This document shows, piece after piece, positions 45,401 to 54,175 of a stretch of 64,000 nt of DNA. Every line of letters starts with the position of its first letter. The stretch's first letter is position 1. Position numbers and translations under genes: made by a program. This stretch comes from Enterovirga rhinocerotis (GTDB lineage: Bacteria > Pseudomonadota > Alphaproteobacteria > Rhizobiales > Beijerinckiaceae): NCBI RefSeq assembly GCF_004363955.1, contig NZ_SNZR01000013.1:744001-808000 (forward strand), in the 5' to 3' direction. The notes under the pieces were generated by a model. The model was not told where the DNA came from. It saw nothing but the letters and a program-made list of their open reading frames with translations, and did no database searches.

Positions 45401-48400
45401 CCATGAGGTCGTCCAGACGGGCAAGGTCCGTTGGGAGATCAAGCCGAGGCAGACGGCGGCCCCAGCGCCAACCGAGAAGCAGGCGCCCGCGCCTGTCGCC
45501 GCGCCCGCCGCCAAGCCATCCGCGAAGGAGAAGGCGGCTGCCGAGCGCGCCCGCATCGACGACTACTTCACGCCGGGCAACATCGTCCCGTCCTATGGCG
45601 GCGGTGCCGATCGCGTCGTCTCGTTCTCGCGCGGCAAGGATGGCGAGATCAGCGTCACTGTCGAGGCCGTCAGGAAGGACGGCGATCGATGGGTCGGCAC
45701 CGGCGAGCGGCGCACGCACTCGACGCAGCCGGGTCCGCGCGAGCGCGTGATCGAGCGGGCATCTCCGAAATTCGATCCCGTCGGCGACATGGTGCAGGCG
45801 GAGGCCGGGCCGACCGCCGCCGAGCCCGAGGCGAAGGCGGACCCGTTCGCCGGCAACAAGCTGTTCACGTCCGACGCCGTCGCCAAGGCGCGGGCGCGCA
45901 TGAAGAACAAGCTCTCGTCGCCGAAGCCGTCGGTTGCACATGGTGAGCCGGAGGGCATGTCATCGGAAGCCCTGTCCGAGCACCTCACGAGCGGCGAGGA
46001 TGCCGCTCTGATCGCGAAGCTGATCAGTGCCGGCCACATCGTGCTCCACGACAACGCCTCCTCCCTGCCGGACGGGATCGGCGCGCCTGACGGCGTACAG
46101 GGCGTGACGATGGCGGATGGCACGATCCACCTCGTCTCCGGCAACCTGACGCCCGCGACGGCCCGGAGCGTGCTCCTGCATGAGATGTTCCACGCGGGCA
46201 CCCAGCCTCTGATTGGCGAGCGGCAGTGGGGAGCGCTGCTCGATCGCGTGCGGCGGGCAACCGATGCGGCCATGGCCCGATCTCGTGCGGGCACGTCGCA
46301 CGCCTCCGACGCCTTCTGGCGCGACGCGGGCGAGCGGGCCGGAGCGGCTGGGACGCCGACCGAGCACCTCGCCGAGGAGGTCGCCGCCTATGCGATCGAG
46401 AGCAGGGAGCGCGCGCCCGCTGGCCTCCGCGAGATGGCGGACAGCCTCGTCGGCCGGGTGAAGGCCTGGGTGCTCCGCACCTTCGGCCACCAGCTCGGCG
46501 CCGTGACGCCGAGCCAGCTTCGCGCTCTCGCGGTCTCCGCCCTGCGATCGTGGCGGGATGCGCCGATCGTCTCCTCAGATGGCGGCACGCGATACTCCGT
46601 AGCCGCCACGGTGGAGCTTCAGCCCGATCGGAAGGGGACGCTTTTCGATCGGGCGCAGCGGCAGGCGTCGTCCTTCCTGACCAACGCCATGGCCGGCAAG
46701 CTGACGCCCCTCGCGCTCGTGCCGACGCGTCCGCTCTTCATGGAGCTTGCTCGCGACCTGCCATCCGCGCGCAAATATCTCCGCACGAAGGAGGCAATGG
46801 ACGCGATGCGCAACGACCTCTCCACCGAGGTCGCGCCGATCGTCGAGAAATGGGGAACCTTCGCGCTCCGCCACCGTGGAGAGAATCGGGCGCTCGCGGA
46901 CCTGATGCACGACACGACCATCGCGCAGCTCGATCCGTCGGAGCCGCCGCGCCTCAAGGCCGGCGATCCGCGCCGCGCGGAATATCTCGCCCTGCGCCAG
47001 CGGTTCGAGGCGCTGCCGAAGGCCGCGCGGGACATCTATACAAAGGCGCGCGACTTCTACGAGGAGCGTGCCGACCAGAGCGAGCGAGAGGTCATCGCGA
47101 ACATGCGCCGGGCCATCGACGCCGCCGCGAAGCGCGCCGATCGCGAGCACGCCGCCGAGATGCAGCGGATCAGCGACAAGGGCCTGACCGGCAAGGAGCG
47201 CGCCGAGGCCGTTGCCGAAGCCGATCGCAAGCGGACCCTGGCGCAGAGCCGCACCCGTCGCATGCGCAACGCACGCCTGAAGCGGCTCCGCGAGCAGTTC
47301 GAGAGCAACCGTCTCGCCGGCCCCTACTTCCCCCTGGCCCGGTTCGGCCGGTTCTTTGTCACCGTACGCGACGCTGACGGGAAGGTGGTCTCGTTCTCCC
47401 GGTTCGAGAGTGTCGGCGAGAGCGAGGACTTCGCCGCGCAGATGCGCCGGGACAGGGCCAACACCGTCGAGGTCGGCCTGATCGAGGAGAAGACGAGGGC
47501 CGAATCCTTCCTCGATCCGAAATTCGTGGCCGACGTGGATGCGATCCTCGACGCCGGTCATGCCTCGCTCGCGGTGCGCGATCAGGTCTGGCAGCGCTAC
47601 CTCGAAACGCTGCCGGACCTGTCGATGCGCAAGAAGCGCCTCCACCGGAAGAACCGGGCCGGCTATTCGAGCGACGCGCTGCGCGCCTTCGCATCCTCCA
47701 TGTTCCACTCGGCGCACCAGATTTCCCGTCTGCGCTATGGGCTGGAGCTGGGCGAGCACCTGGACGAGGCCGGGAGCGAGGTGAAGAGCGCGAAGGACCC
47801 GTATCGCTCCGGCGCCGTCTTCGACGAGATGAGGCGCGCGCACGACTTCACCATGAATCCGGACATCAAGGGCTGGTCGCATAACGTCACCTCGGCCGTG
47901 TTCCTCTGGACGATGTGGGCGAACATCTCGTCGGCCTTGGTCAACCTCGATCAGGCGTGGTCGAAGGGTGTGCCGGTGCTCGGCTTCGATGCGGAGACCG
48001 GCAATGTCGGAACGAGGCGCGCAGCAGCCTACATGGCAGCGGCCCTGGTCGATTTCCTCCGCGGCCGGACCTTCGTCGCGAACTCGCCCAGCCTCTCGGC
48101 GGACGAGCGGGAGGCGATCGGGAAGGCCTATGAGAGCGGCGTCATCGACAAGACGCAGGCTCACGACCTTGCCGGCGTCGCCGATCGCGGCGTCCGCTAC
48201 AATCCCTTCTGGGCGAAGCTGATGAAGTTCGGCTCGGCGCCTATGCACCAGACCGAGCGCCTCAACCGCGAGATCACCTTCCTCGCCGCCTATCGCCTGG
48301 CACGCGATTCCGGGCTGGCGCACGATCCGGCCATCGTGAAAGCCGGCGATCTCACCTGGATGACGCATTACGACAACCAGGCCTCGGGCAAGGCTCGGCT

Positions 48401-49415
48401 CATGCGCGGGAGCACCGGCCGGGCCATCTTCGCCTTGAAGTCCTTCCAGGCGAACGTGCTCTACCGCCTGTTCCGCGATCTGCATCAGGCGACGCAGGAC
48501 TTGCCGCCCGCCGAGCGCAAGGCGGCCATCGGTCGGCTGACCGCGACCATCATGCTGTCGCTCCCCATGGCCGGGTTGAAAGGCTTCGCGGGCATCTCGG
48601 TCCTGATGTCGATCGCGGGCCTGTTCATGGGCGCCGCCGGAGACGATCGCGATCCCGAGGAGGCGCTGCGCAAGGCGGTGCTGGAAGCGGCCGGGGACAC
48701 GCTCATCGGGCAAGCCGCGGGCGGCATGCTGATGGACGGCATTCCCGGCTACCTGACCGGCACGAGCCTCTCCGGCCGCGTCGGCATGGGTGATCTCTGG
48801 TTCCGCTCGAACAACCGCGACATGAATGCGGAGCAGCAGTTCACCTACGTCCTTGAGCAATTGCTGGGCGCGCCCGTCGGCCTCATGCATCAGGTCTGGC
48901 AGGGCGGCGCGGACATCGCGAGGGGCAACGTCACTCGCGGGTTCGAGAAGATGGCGCCGGCTGCCTTGCGCAACCCGGTCAAGGCGGCCCGCTACGCGAC
49001 GGAGGGCGTCCGCGACAAGAGCGGCGACACGGTCGTGGAGCGCGTGGCGCCGCAGGACGTGATCAAACAGATGATCGGCTTCACGCCGGCCGAGATCGCG
49101 GACCGCCACGAGCGGAACAATTTCCAGCACAACATGAAGAGCCGGATTCAGGGAGAGCAGGCTGCCCTGAGGCGCGCCGCGGCCGAGGCGCGCCGGGCCG
49201 GCGATCCGGACAGGCTCGCGAAGGCGATGGCCGAGGTCGACGCATTCAACGACCGCCACCCTCGCTATGAGGTCGACCGGCAGAGCATCAGGCGGGCGCA
49301 GCGAGCCATGGAGAGCCGGTCCCGGCGGAAGGAATTCGGCGTCGATCTGCCGACGAGCATAGCGCCGCTCATCCGAGAGAGCACGGCGCCATCGATCTAC
49401 TCGCGGCGGGAGTAA
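42483..49415 (+). CDS. Giant PLxRFG-type phage polyvalent protein
   Basis: This is a multidomain protein of 2310 aa, of the kind made by phages for delivery with their DNA. Visible parts: a lytic-transglycosylase-like segment (MAQKDSNFDPLARS, about 68-81, with Asp at the usual catalytic Glu); glycine-rich hydrophobic stretches (about 306-350 and 470-496); a ParB-like motif VSNDGHIVDGHHQA (about 813-826); a metallopeptidase motif HEMFH (1233-1237); and the name-giving PLARFG (1617-1622), with helical LPD-type regions after it. It probably crosses the envelope and protects or processes incoming DNA. It makes up a third of the element. The start follows the previous gene by 42 nt. Confidence 0.85.
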   Translation: MSDGFSASPLDQVLAESQTKLRQASTAPVGPAFQSDQPEPAMPEPALLTAFESTADRYGIPVDALLAMAQKDSNFDPLARSRGIGPKSRGIVRISDDDLTRTGINPYQPEQALGVAAQKIKGYLDKGMSMEDAIKATVGGPNKETWGPEVQQYYDDVMGRAGKLADALYPAQPEPAPAPAAPPSDGTWYGDIGRAVDRGVGSVMNMPFEIASAMGSEWAEKQAKGVRDYNEESRKRDSAGLHASREAFDKVGGRIGKRMKEGDLAGATGWLSAIADNPMDAIRDFGESVAAIGTDPRLLTTTIAESAPSMLAVGAGGGVGAVAARAAGGSAGAGSALGIFLSSSGMSASSIAETINGDVDKMKGSDLRRLAPQAKTLEEAKRTVKQNAFLTVETLAAAGLAGSIDLIGRGAEKMIAGGLRETGGILRTAAKGAATEAAQETGQSALEAAAGARAQDSYQPEQDNWSGVLRETAAGAVAGAGMGAGTGAISGARGRNDHSNPFSALDPAVQAEAGDGYVTAGTVPSAPTQASPAPSEPVMKPIPPTSPETVAPASAPAGPLARALDVGAPQLREVAKPAGSVVVVTDETGQRVGRIVGQDSDGIMFEDADGVVELLSPDDITNGIVQVTTPEDAPRVPQAPAAPIVAESAEPVQAPVADTTGLVAMGGGLAGAITDSFYGGWFDLLSRKEGASSAFRAERLYPATRRAFDAGEITSPADLKAFLDRSEKAPAEKEGETRPFAPETGALGVPRAEMPQVASEHHGALVNHLNAKGIAHETTEVDAGALKPTQAEYEPAKVKRAKAEGNGERSVIVSNDGHIVDGHHQAVAAAEEDRPVRAIVLDATAEEALEAVKAFPSVRTAGTSEGKVREVEKTLAEMSEPELRERLKYVAGQAKANGGWGKRWIEARREVEREIGRRQRGAQSFGSPVAAKPEKPVAMKAASSNAAQAVVGRSFGSPEKAEARLAKLNLSATHEVVQTGKVRWEIKPRQTAAPAPTEKQAPAPVAAPAAKPSAKEKAAAERARIDDYFTPGNIVPSYGGGADRVVSFSRGKDGEISVTVEAVRKDGDRWVGTGERRTHSTQPGPRERVIERASPKFDPVGDMVQAEAGPTAAEPEAKADPFAGNKLFTSDAVAKARARMKNKLSSPKPSVAHGEPEGMSSEALSEHLTSGEDAALIAKLISAGHIVLHDNASSLPDGIGAPDGVQGVTMADGTIHLVSGNLTPATARSVLLHEMFHAGTQPLIGERQWGALLDRVRRATDAAMARSRAGTSHASDAFWRDAGERAGAAGTPTEHLAEEVAAYAIESRERAPAGLREMADSLVGRVKAWVLRTFGHQLGAVTPSQLRALAVSALRSWRDAPIVSSDGGTRYSVAATVELQPDRKGTLFDRAQRQASSFLTNAMAGKLTPLALVPTRPLFMELARDLPSARKYLRTKEAMDAMRNDLSTEVAPIVEKWGTFALRHRGENRALADLMHDTTIAQLDPSEPPRLKAGDPRRAEYLALRQRFEALPKAARDIYTKARDFYEERADQSEREVIANMRRAIDAAAKRADREHAAEMQRISDKGLTGKERAEAVAEADRKRTLAQSRTRRMRNARLKRLREQFESNRLAGPYFPLARFGRFFVTVRDADGKVVSFSRFESVGESEDFAAQMRRDRANTVEVGLIEEKTRAESFLDPKFVADVDAILDAGHASLAVRDQVWQRYLETLPDLSMRKKRLHRKNRAGYSSDALRAFASSMFHSAHQISRLRYGLELGEHLDEAGSEVKSAKDPYRSGAVFDEMRRAHDFTMNPDIKGWSHNVTSAVFLWTMWANISSALVNLDQAWSKGVPVLGFDAETGNVGTRRAAAYMAAALVDFLRGRTFVANSPSLSADEREAIGKAYESGVIDKTQAHDLAGVADRGVRYNPFWAKLMKFGSAPMHQTERLNREITFLAAYRLARDSGLAHDPAIVKAGDLTWMTHYDNQASGKARLMRGSTGRAIFALKSFQANVLYRLFRDLHQATQDLPPAERKAAIGRLTATIMLSLPMAGLKGFAGISVLMSIAGLFMGAAGDDRDPEEALRKAVLEAAGDTLIGQAAGGMLMDGIPGYLTGTSLSGRVGMGDLWFRSNNRDMNAEQQFTYVLEQLLGAPVGLMHQVWQGGADIARGNVTRGFEKMAPAALRNPVKAARYATEGVRDKSGDTVVERVAPQDVIKQMIGFTPAEIADRHERNNFQHNMKSRIQGEQAALRRAAAEARRAGDPDRLAKAMAEVDAFNDRHPRYEVDRQSIRRAQRAMESRSRRKEFGVDLPTSIAPLIRESTAPSIYSRRE

Positions 49416-49569
49416 GAGAAGCTGCCCCGACAGAGATACAGGCCGGCTGATAGGGCGGATGCCTCACGCGGGTACAAGGGCCTCGACACGAACTTGACCG
49501 AGCGGCAGGTGAAGCCGAGAACAAGGACATTCCGACGTTGACGTTGCCGGGCCGCCGGATCATCCGCGC

Positions 49570-49610
49570 CCGCCGAGGCGCCGTGGATGCCTGTCGTCCG
49601 GATCGTCGTC
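49570..49610 (+). repeat. Fragment copy of the degenerate-P-loop gene
   Basis: About 41 bp here align with 42125-42165 inside the gene at 41365 (17 identical bases CCGCCGAGGCGCCGTGG, then scattered changes that keep a similar peptide, AEAPWMPVVRI versus AEAPWVPAIRI). It sits in the 258-bp spacer after the giant gene and looks like the vestige of a deleted duplicate. Confidence 0.55.
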
Positions 49611-49673
49611 CAATGGCTCTGCCGCCAGCACCACGGGGCTGGCATGGGGTCGGTACAACTCTCGCGGCCGGCT

Positions 49674-50564
49674 TCAGGATTGGACGCCAGGCAGTTGCCT
49701 AAGGAATGCACAGATCGCATTCGGCCAATCCAAAACCTGATGCCGACGCAGTACAAAGTATTCAGATGGCGTCGGTTTCTCCTCGCGATAGAAAACCGCA
49801 TTGCAAGCATATATCTGAGTGACGCTGTTGAGACCATCAGTTTCTTGATCGGCGAATGTTATCGCGGAGAGCCGTGGCCTCGTGCGGTACTGTGACGGTT
49901 TGTGAATGACAACGGCGATTCGAGGAGTGATAGGGCAAATGATGCTCAGGCTCCCCAGATTATAAGAGCCAGGAGCAAGGGTGCTATAGAATCCGTCCCC
50001 AAATATAAACTCCCTGTTTGGAGAATAAATGATAGCTACCTTGCCAATGTACGGAATATTCCGAGCATGATTTCGCTGAGTGCCTCTTAAGTTCATGGAG
50101 ATCAAGTTGTTTTTTTCCTTTACTTTTATCGATCCCCGGAGGTGTTCTGCCGTCGCAACGGCTAGCGCTCGCGTCATTGGGCTCCGAACGGCCAACGAGA
50201 TGACGCACTCAAGGAGCTGATCTATTTGCTCCGATGCCGCTTCGATCGGGATGTAACGATCTCGGAGACCGGCCTCAATGAGAGGAGGCCGGTCTAAACT
50301 CTGAAGCCACTCAATAACATGGGGGAAGGCCGAGTCGGGCCTGTCGAATTCTGGCTCAAATGTGAAATCCCACGGCGTGTCTTCGCCGGGATCATTCCCC
50401 AATCGCACACTGTGGCCGCCGCCAATCGCAGCGAAGTTAGCTGGATCAGACGATATTACTTCTCCATCCGGCTTCAGCCAATGGACGATACCCTCATCAT
50501 TCTTCCAGTATCGAGATACGCCCTTTGGCCACCAATGGTGTTTGGACGCTAACGGATGGGCCAT
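49674..50564 (-). CDS. Accessory protein with KHHWWP N-terminus (DUF4238-like)
   Basis: This is a 296-aa soluble protein of lower GC content than its neighbours. The N-terminus PLASKHHWWPKGVSRYWKND resembles the His-rich start of DUF4238-type proteins found in defence and accessory islands. The rest has no motif I can name. The start at 50564 is where family-like sequence begins; the frame is open further upstream through decayed sequence. It lies at the right end of the element, on the opposite strand to the core genes, where satellites often carry cargo. A defence role is possible but unproven. Confidence 0.65.
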   Translation of the reverse strand: MAHPLASKHHWWPKGVSRYWKNDEGIVHWLKPDGEVISSDPANFAAIGGGHSVRLGNDPGEDTPWDFTFEPEFDRPDSAFPHVIEWLQSLDRPPLIEAGLRDRYIPIEAASEQIDQLLECVISLAVRSPMTRALAVATAEHLRGSIKVKEKNNLISMNLRGTQRNHARNIPYIGKVAIIYSPNREFIFGDGFYSTLAPGSYNLGSLSIICPITPRIAVVIHKPSQYRTRPRLSAITFADQETDGLNSVTQIYACNAVFYREEKPTPSEYFVLRRHQVLDWPNAICAFLRQLPGVQS

Positions 50565-50638
50565 CGAGAAGCTCAAGCGCGGCACATAGTCCGCCAGCAT
50601 CACTAAGAGTGCCCCGCGCTGCATCGCCCCGCAACTTA

Positions 50639-51033
50639 ATCGAAGGTCGATATGCGCTTCGCCATCTTGGCGCTCACGCTGCGCAGGGGCGCCGCCGCCT
50701 CGGCCGGCGGATATGACCGCAATCTCGCGCGATATCTCGACGATCCGATCCACGGTCTCGCGCTTGGCGCCGGCCAGCTCGCGCGGCCTCGATCCAGATC
50801 GGGATAGCGGTCGGCGCTCTTGATGCCGATGTCCTCGCCCGTCCGGCGAGCCATCTCGACCGCCACCCAGGTCCAGAGACGAGCGTCTGCTCGATCGTCG
50901 CGCACGCGGGCGTCCTGTGCCCGCTGGCGAGCTTCGACATCGGCCAGATCGTCCACCCGTTCATGAGATCGGTCGCCTCGCGCTGGATGCGCTCCCGGGC
51001 CTCGCGGCGGTGGGCGAGCAAGACGGCGATCAC
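50639..51033 (-). pseudogene. Frameshifted hypothetical gene
   Basis: At least three frames must be joined to read one protein: IAVLLAHRREARERIQREA, then ERVDDLADVEARQRAQDARV and GEDIGIKSADRYPDLDRGRA, then AGAKRETVDRIVEISREIAV. High-GC codon use continues across each break, a sign of recent decay by frameshift. The GTG at 51033 overlaps the stop of the HEPN-like gene (GTGA). Its function is unknown; the sequence is helical and charged. Confidence 0.65.
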
Positions 51034-52208
51034 GGCTGTCCGCTATCCGGATTGTCCGGTGCTCCAACGATTCCGTCATCGAGCTCTATGGATGGAATGT
51101 CGAGCAGGCTGCCGAATTCGACGGGCTCGCTGAGATATCGAAACCCCCACGGACTTAGGAGGAGCGCGCGCCTTCGAGCCGGTTGCTCGAAACGATGATC
51201 CCAGAGATCGTCAAGCTCGATTTGCTCCAATAGTTGTGCCATCCGGACCTTTGGCAAGGCAACCTCGTGGGGGGAGAATCCAGAATCCAGCATGTAATCA
51301 ATAAATTCTGACGGCTGTTCTGCGGTTATGTCCCAAATTACTGAAAATACTTTACCGCCAAGCTGGCCATTGATCGCTTCCTGCCGCAGGAACTCCGGCG
51401 ACGTTTCCGGACCCGGTGACGAGCTCGAAATGGAAAATGCGCCGGAGGCAGGATTTGCATGAACAGTCCAGGTCGCAGGAAAATTTTCGCTTAATCGACC
51501 GACAATTGTTCGCGATGGATGAAAAGAGCTTATGGAATTCGATACATATATTCTGAGGACATCGAAAAATCCTATGCCTTTTGTTAAAGCCAGATTCACC
51601 TCCTCAAAAGTCAACCTAGTCGCGAGGCCCCCATTGCGGCGTCGTAAACGCAAGCCATCTTCCCATATGACGTAGTCGGCATGGTAGATACCGTTACGAA
51701 TATCGTCTCTAAATGCGCCCTCCAGAATCGATGACAGTTCCGTCATGCCGATTTCGTTCGCAGTTTTTGCAAGATTTCTGAACGTGGCATTTGCGTTAGG
51801 GCCGATAATTCTCTGCGGAGCAGTTCTTACTTTAACAAGATCATGGAACGGCCACAGAAGGTATGGCTTAAGAGTGATGATGCCCATCACATTTTTGATA
51901 GTTTCATAGACGCCACCCGCCTCTGCGAGCTGACAATAGAGAAATAACAAGACGCGAATCTCGGCTTTTGAGCGCGCGCGACCTTGCTCGGCACAAGATG
52001 ATATCTCTCGGAACACCTCGTGTGCGGTGATAGTGGTCGACCAACCGGGGTCTTGCATGCCGCGAAATTCGCCGCTGAGCGACGCAGCAAAATCAAGCTC
52101 ATTAACCTGCTTTGCGCAAGCAAACAGATATGCAAGATGTCGTGATAGCTTATTTAGGTATGTCAGCGAAGTCATAGGTAGGTCTCGGTGCGTTAAATTT
52201 GACATCAT
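51030..52208 (-). CDS. HEPN-like accessory protein, candidate defence or toxin gene
   Basis: This is a 392-aa soluble protein with GC content clearly below that of the core genes. Near the middle, LEGAFRDDIRNGIYHADYVI contains the R-x4-H pattern (Arg 171, His 176) with the RN..H form typical of HEPN ribonuclease domains in toxins and abortive-infection proteins; helices flank it on both sides. The first 160 residues are also helical. The start is uncertain: 52208 or ATG 52175. An SOS-like promoter lies upstream at 52289-52321 in the right direction, so expression on DNA damage is possible. Family and role are inference. Confidence 0.6.
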   Translation of the reverse strand: MMSNLTHRDLPMTSLTYLNKLSRHLAYLFACAKQVNELDFAASLSGEFRGMQDPGWSTTITAHEVFREISSCAEQGRARSKAEIRVLLFLYCQLAEAGGVYETIKNVMGIITLKPYLLWPFHDLVKVRTAPQRIIGPNANATFRNLAKTANEIGMTELSSILEGAFRDDIRNGIYHADYVIWEDGLRLRRRNGGLATRLTFEEVNLALTKGIGFFDVLRIYVSNSISSFHPSRTIVGRLSENFPATWTVHANPASGAFSISSSSPGPETSPEFLRQEAINGQLGGKVFSVIWDITAEQPSEFIDYMLDSGFSPHEVALPKVRMAQLLEQIELDDLWDHRFEQPARRRALLLSPWGFRYLSEPVEFGSLLDIPSIELDDGIVGAPDNPDSGQP

Positions 52209-52288
52209 GCACGGGAATATTTTTTTAAGATCTACGCCGCCCGGAAAGAAGGCAACGGGAGCGGGTGGATCGGCGCTCCGGTGCGTAG

Positions 52289-52321
52289 CAACATAATGAG
52301 AACGAATGAGACGAGAGTCGA
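52289..52321 (-). promoter_or_regulatory. SOS-type promoter with slightly degenerate LexA box
   Basis: Read on the minus strand: -35 TCGACT, 17-nt spacer, -10 CATTAT, inside GTTC-TCATTAT-GTTG, one base short of a perfect LexA box. Spacing and flanks equal those of the promoter at 11385-11417. The ATG found at the start point there is replaced by ACG here, so the original leaderless gene has been lost and the HEPN-like gene now lies 78 nt downstream. Confidence 0.6.
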
Positions 52322-52376
52322 GTCAGCCGGCCGCGGCGACGCGCGTGCGGCCGGCTGACATGATCTCCCGAGGGGA

Positions 52377-52604
52377 CTAGAACACGCGCGCCCGAGCGGC
52401 GAACTCTTCGACATCTTCAAGCGTTGCTTCGTACATGCGGCTATAACAGCCCAGAACGCCTATGTTGTCGTAATAACCTACGATGGTATATCCCGTGTCG
52501 AAATACTTACGAAGATGTGATCGCGCAGGCGTCTTTTTAAGACGGTAGCCGGCGCGGGCGAGCAAGCGGCGAACTCGATCTTCGCGAATCTTGATAGCAG
52601 ACAT
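52377..52604 (-). CDS. Small conserved hypothetical protein
   Basis: This is a 75-aa basic protein: RVRRLLARAGYRLKKTPARS, then a beta-rich part with GYTIVGYYDNIGVLG and an end helix TLEDVEEFAARA. This architecture (basic helix, a glycine-aromatic strand, C-terminal LEDVE helix) recurs in small proteins of alphaproteobacteria that have no assigned function. It lies alone between the SOS-like promoter region and the GNAT gene, on the opposite strand to the latter. No partner can be inferred. Confidence 0.7.
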   Translation of the reverse strand: MSAIKIREDRVRRLLARAGYRLKKTPARSHLRKYFDTGYTIVGYYDNIGVLGCYSRMYEATLEDVEEFAARARVF

Positions 52605-52821
52605 GCAACGGTGTCCCTTGGTTGGGATTATCCACCGTTGCGCTGCGGCGATCAGACTGGCCTGCCTGTGGAATTGGGCAAGAGGTCCGGCGCACGAAGG
52701 CGCTGCCAAGGCTGGCATCTTGCGCGATCTGGATCGCGCGTCAATACCGGCATCCTGCCCTCGCTGCTGAGGGCGCAAAGCGCGTGTCGGCGCCCTAGTT
52801 CGATGGGCAGGCGGAGGGCAC

Positions 52822-53610
52822 ATGAAGGCTGAAATCGTGCCGGCGACATCCAAGCTACTGGATGAACTCGAAACTTGGCTCAGGGCGGAGAACGACGCCT
52901 ACGAGGCGGCTTGCGAACGCCAAGCAGAACGCTGCCCAGAAATTGAGATTTTGGAGCGCGGATTCTTCTGCAATTGGAACATCGTCCGGCGGTCCTTCGA
53001 GCGCGATCCGCGGAATGTGCACGTTCTCCTCATGGACGGCGCGGCCATTGGCTTCGTTGACGAAATGGACATCCTAGAGGTCCACCCGAACTTCCGACGC
53101 CAAGGCCTCGGAGGGATGCTCGCCGACTTTATGATCCGCCGGGCGTTCGACCTGGGCCACAGCGTGGCTGTGATCGAGGTCGCGCCGGCATCTGCCCAGC
53201 CTTTCTGGGAGCGCATGGGGTTCACAATGGACGTGAACCGTCGGGGCGATGGCGGCGGGATCTACGCTTTCCGCAGGTTCGAGCGCCCCCAAGCTTTGGG
53301 AGCAGGGCCGCGCATCCCATACCGGATCGCCTTCCATGATCGGTCGCGCGACTGGGACGAGAGCGTTGAGCCGTTTTCGGTTTTCGAGGGCATGGGCGAG
53401 CAACAAGCCGATGGCTCGGTTCGGCTAGCCGAACGGGCCTACTGCTTCGATGCAACCCAACCGACATCCTTTGACTGCGTCGTCCGGGTTGAACTCGCGG
53501 GGAGGCTGCTCTTCGAGGACAAGGTCAAACGACGGGAGGCCCAGGATGTCGGCCTGGAAATCGACCCAGGCAGCATTTGCTATTTCGAGCACCTGACGCC
53601 CCAGCATTGA
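52822..53610 (+). CDS. GNAT-family N-acetyltransferase with extra C-terminal domain
   Basis: This is a 262-aa cytoplasmic enzyme. The N-terminal 150 residues are a GNAT fold: LEVHPNFRRQGLGGMLADFM holds the acetyl-CoA pyrophosphate loop (RRQGLGG), and APASAQPFWERMGF is the usual end of the domain. About 110 further residues, rich in beta strands, form a second domain I do not recognise. The acceptor substrate is unknown. It is the last intact gene before the right end of the element and is probably cargo. Confidence 0.85.
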   Translation: MKAEIVPATSKLLDELETWLRAENDAYEAACERQAERCPEIEILERGFFCNWNIVRRSFERDPRNVHVLLMDGAAIGFVDEMDILEVHPNFRRQGLGGMLADFMIRRAFDLGHSVAVIEVAPASAQPFWERMGFTMDVNRRGDGGGIYAFRRFERPQALGAGPRIPYRIAFHDRSRDWDESVEPFSVFEGMGEQQADGSVRLAERAYCFDATQPTSFDCVVRVELAGRLLFEDKVKRREAQDVGLEIDPGSICYFEHLTPQH

Positions 53611-53932
53611 AGATGCTGACGCCCCTGGGCTCACCCGAGGTAGCGACACTCGCGCATCGCTAGGAAGCTTCAATGCCAGCGTCAGCGGTGCCGGTGCTTG
53701 CGTACGATCCAGAGGGCTACAATTGCCCAAGGATGGTTCACCCAAACACCGGCTCGGCGAGGTTATGCGAGGGCTGGCGGGGCAGCAAGGCGTGCGCGAC
53801 AGTTGGCCTGTAGCCGGGTGAACTGAGCAGACCCCGGCGGAGAAGGCTCCAGCACCTACAACTAGCTTTGGTGGTCCTCATTAGCGAAGGCCGGCCACTT
53901 CACGATGAGAGAGACCAACTTCTCGACCGCGC
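53611..53932. other. Intergenic region without a supported gene
   Basis: About 320 bp between the GNAT gene and the integrase remnant. No start with family-like sequence and no hairpin with T run was found; it is probably decayed sequence from earlier insertions. Confidence 0.45.
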
Positions 53933-54150
53933 ATGGGTCGTGGCGACCTGTCTGCGCACGGGTTCCGCTCGACCTTCAGGGATTGGGCGGGGAACGAGAC
54001 TGCGCATCCGCGCGAGGTTGCAGAGGCCGCGCTCGCCCATCTTGTCGGCGACGAGGCAGAGCGAGCGTACCGGCGAAGCGACGCTTCGGCGAAACGGCGT
54101 CACCTGATGGACGATTGGGCAAGCTTCGTCTGTGAGGAAGGCCACGAGGT
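53933..54150 (+). pseudogene. Tyrosine integrase C-terminal remnant inside the right end
   Basis: This retains only the catalytic C-terminal part of an integrase: SAHGFRSTFRDWAGNETAHP (His and Arg), AEAALAHLVGDEAERAYRRS (Tyr region) and SAKRRHLMDDWASFV. The N-terminal two thirds are missing. It is similar to, but distinct from, the intact integrase at 34292 and matches the shorter tail at 33612 more closely. It shows that another element of this family used the same tRNA-Pro site. Confidence 0.85.
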
Positions 54151-54175
54151 CGTCGTGACCGATCACGATGTTAAC
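54104..54175 (-). pseudogene. Excisionase-like gene remnant antisense to the integrase tail
   Basis: The minus strand reads NIVIGHDDLVAFLTDEACPI, matching the C-terminal part of the HTH protein at 33633 (TVIRHDDLVAFLDAAALTD). The recognition helices are gone. Integrase tail and convergent excisionase thus form a repeated unit at both places. Confidence 0.65.

Noticed and set aside
42216-45941. Open frame of about 1240 codons on the minus strand under the giant gene
   Set aside because: It is the mirror of plus-strand coding bias; the plus-strand reading has recognisable motifs and a sensible start, this one has neither.
46575-49259. Open frame of about 890 codons on the minus strand
   Set aside because: Same reason: antisense to the PLxRFG region, no motifs, no ribosome binding site.
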